A stretch of DNA of 6,102 nucleotides from Rhizobiaceae bacterium (GTDB lineage: Bacteria; Pseudomonadota; Alphaproteobacteria; Rhizobiales; Rhizobiaceae). Below the pieces are notes generated by a model, which ran no database searches, was not told where the DNA came from, and was given only the letters and a program-made list of their open reading frames with translations. Both the position numbers and the translations under genes were made by a program. This document shows, piece by piece, positions 6,088 to 6,102 of the stretch (position 1 is its first letter; each line of letters begins with the position of its first letter). Location of the stretch: contig CAJYRE010000533.1 of the NCBI GenBank assembly GCA_913776675.1, forward strand, positions 1 through 6,102, given 5' to 3'.

Positions 6088-6093
6088 GTCTCC
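6088..6093 (-). promoter_or_regulatory. ribosome-binding site of rph
   Basis: On the minus strand GAGGAG stands about four to six bases before the rph ATG at 6083. It is the best Shine-Dalgarno match in the window and supports the chosen start. Confidence 0.6.
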
Positions 6094-6102
6094 TCAACAG
6101 AT

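Overview
The window looks like a housekeeping stretch of an alphaproteobacterial chromosome, most probably Hyphomicrobiales (Rhizobiales). The reasons are the integration host factor beta subunit followed by a LapA-domain (DUF1049) membrane protein, the wording of LptB and HemW (for example the YARPNQT and CAAKCPYC segments), and moderate GC. No mobile element, CRISPR array, tRNA or rRNA is visible. All protein identities come from recognising family motifs by eye, not from a search.

Layout: (1) bases 1-571, minus strand: ihfB (GTG start) and then the 5' part of a LapA-domain gene that runs off the left edge. (2) Bases 572-960: a 389-base AT-rich divergent spacer. It carries a good sigma70-type promoter for ihfB and weaker candidates for the opposite direction. 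(3) Bases 961-3060, plus strand: a possible 21-codon leader ORF, then lptC, lptA and lptB, with gaps of 9 and 14 bases. (4) Bases 3061-3096: a short convergent gap almost filled by a perfect 9-bp hairpin. (5) Bases 3097-6083, minus strand: a tightly packed operon read right to left as rph, a VOC/glyoxalase-fold gene, rdgB and hemW, with gaps of 9, 2 and 6 bases.

How they work together: LptC (inner-membrane anchor and periplasmic domain), LptA (periplasmic bridge) and LptB (cytoplasmic ATPase) are core parts of the machine that moves lipopolysaccharide to the outer membrane. LptF, LptG and LptD are not in the window. The LapA-domain protein may also touch envelope or LPS homeostasis. IhfB pairs with IhfA to bend DNA. 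The right-hand operon combines tRNA 3'-end trimming (RNase PH), removal of non-canonical purine nucleotides (RdgB) and a radical-SAM heme chaperone (HemW), with a VOC protein of unknown substrate between them.

I see no clearly new biological system. The points most worth checking are the short ORF with its own ribosome-binding site just before lptC, the absence of the usual rpoN neighbour after lptB, and the VOC gene inside the rph-rdgB-hemW block.
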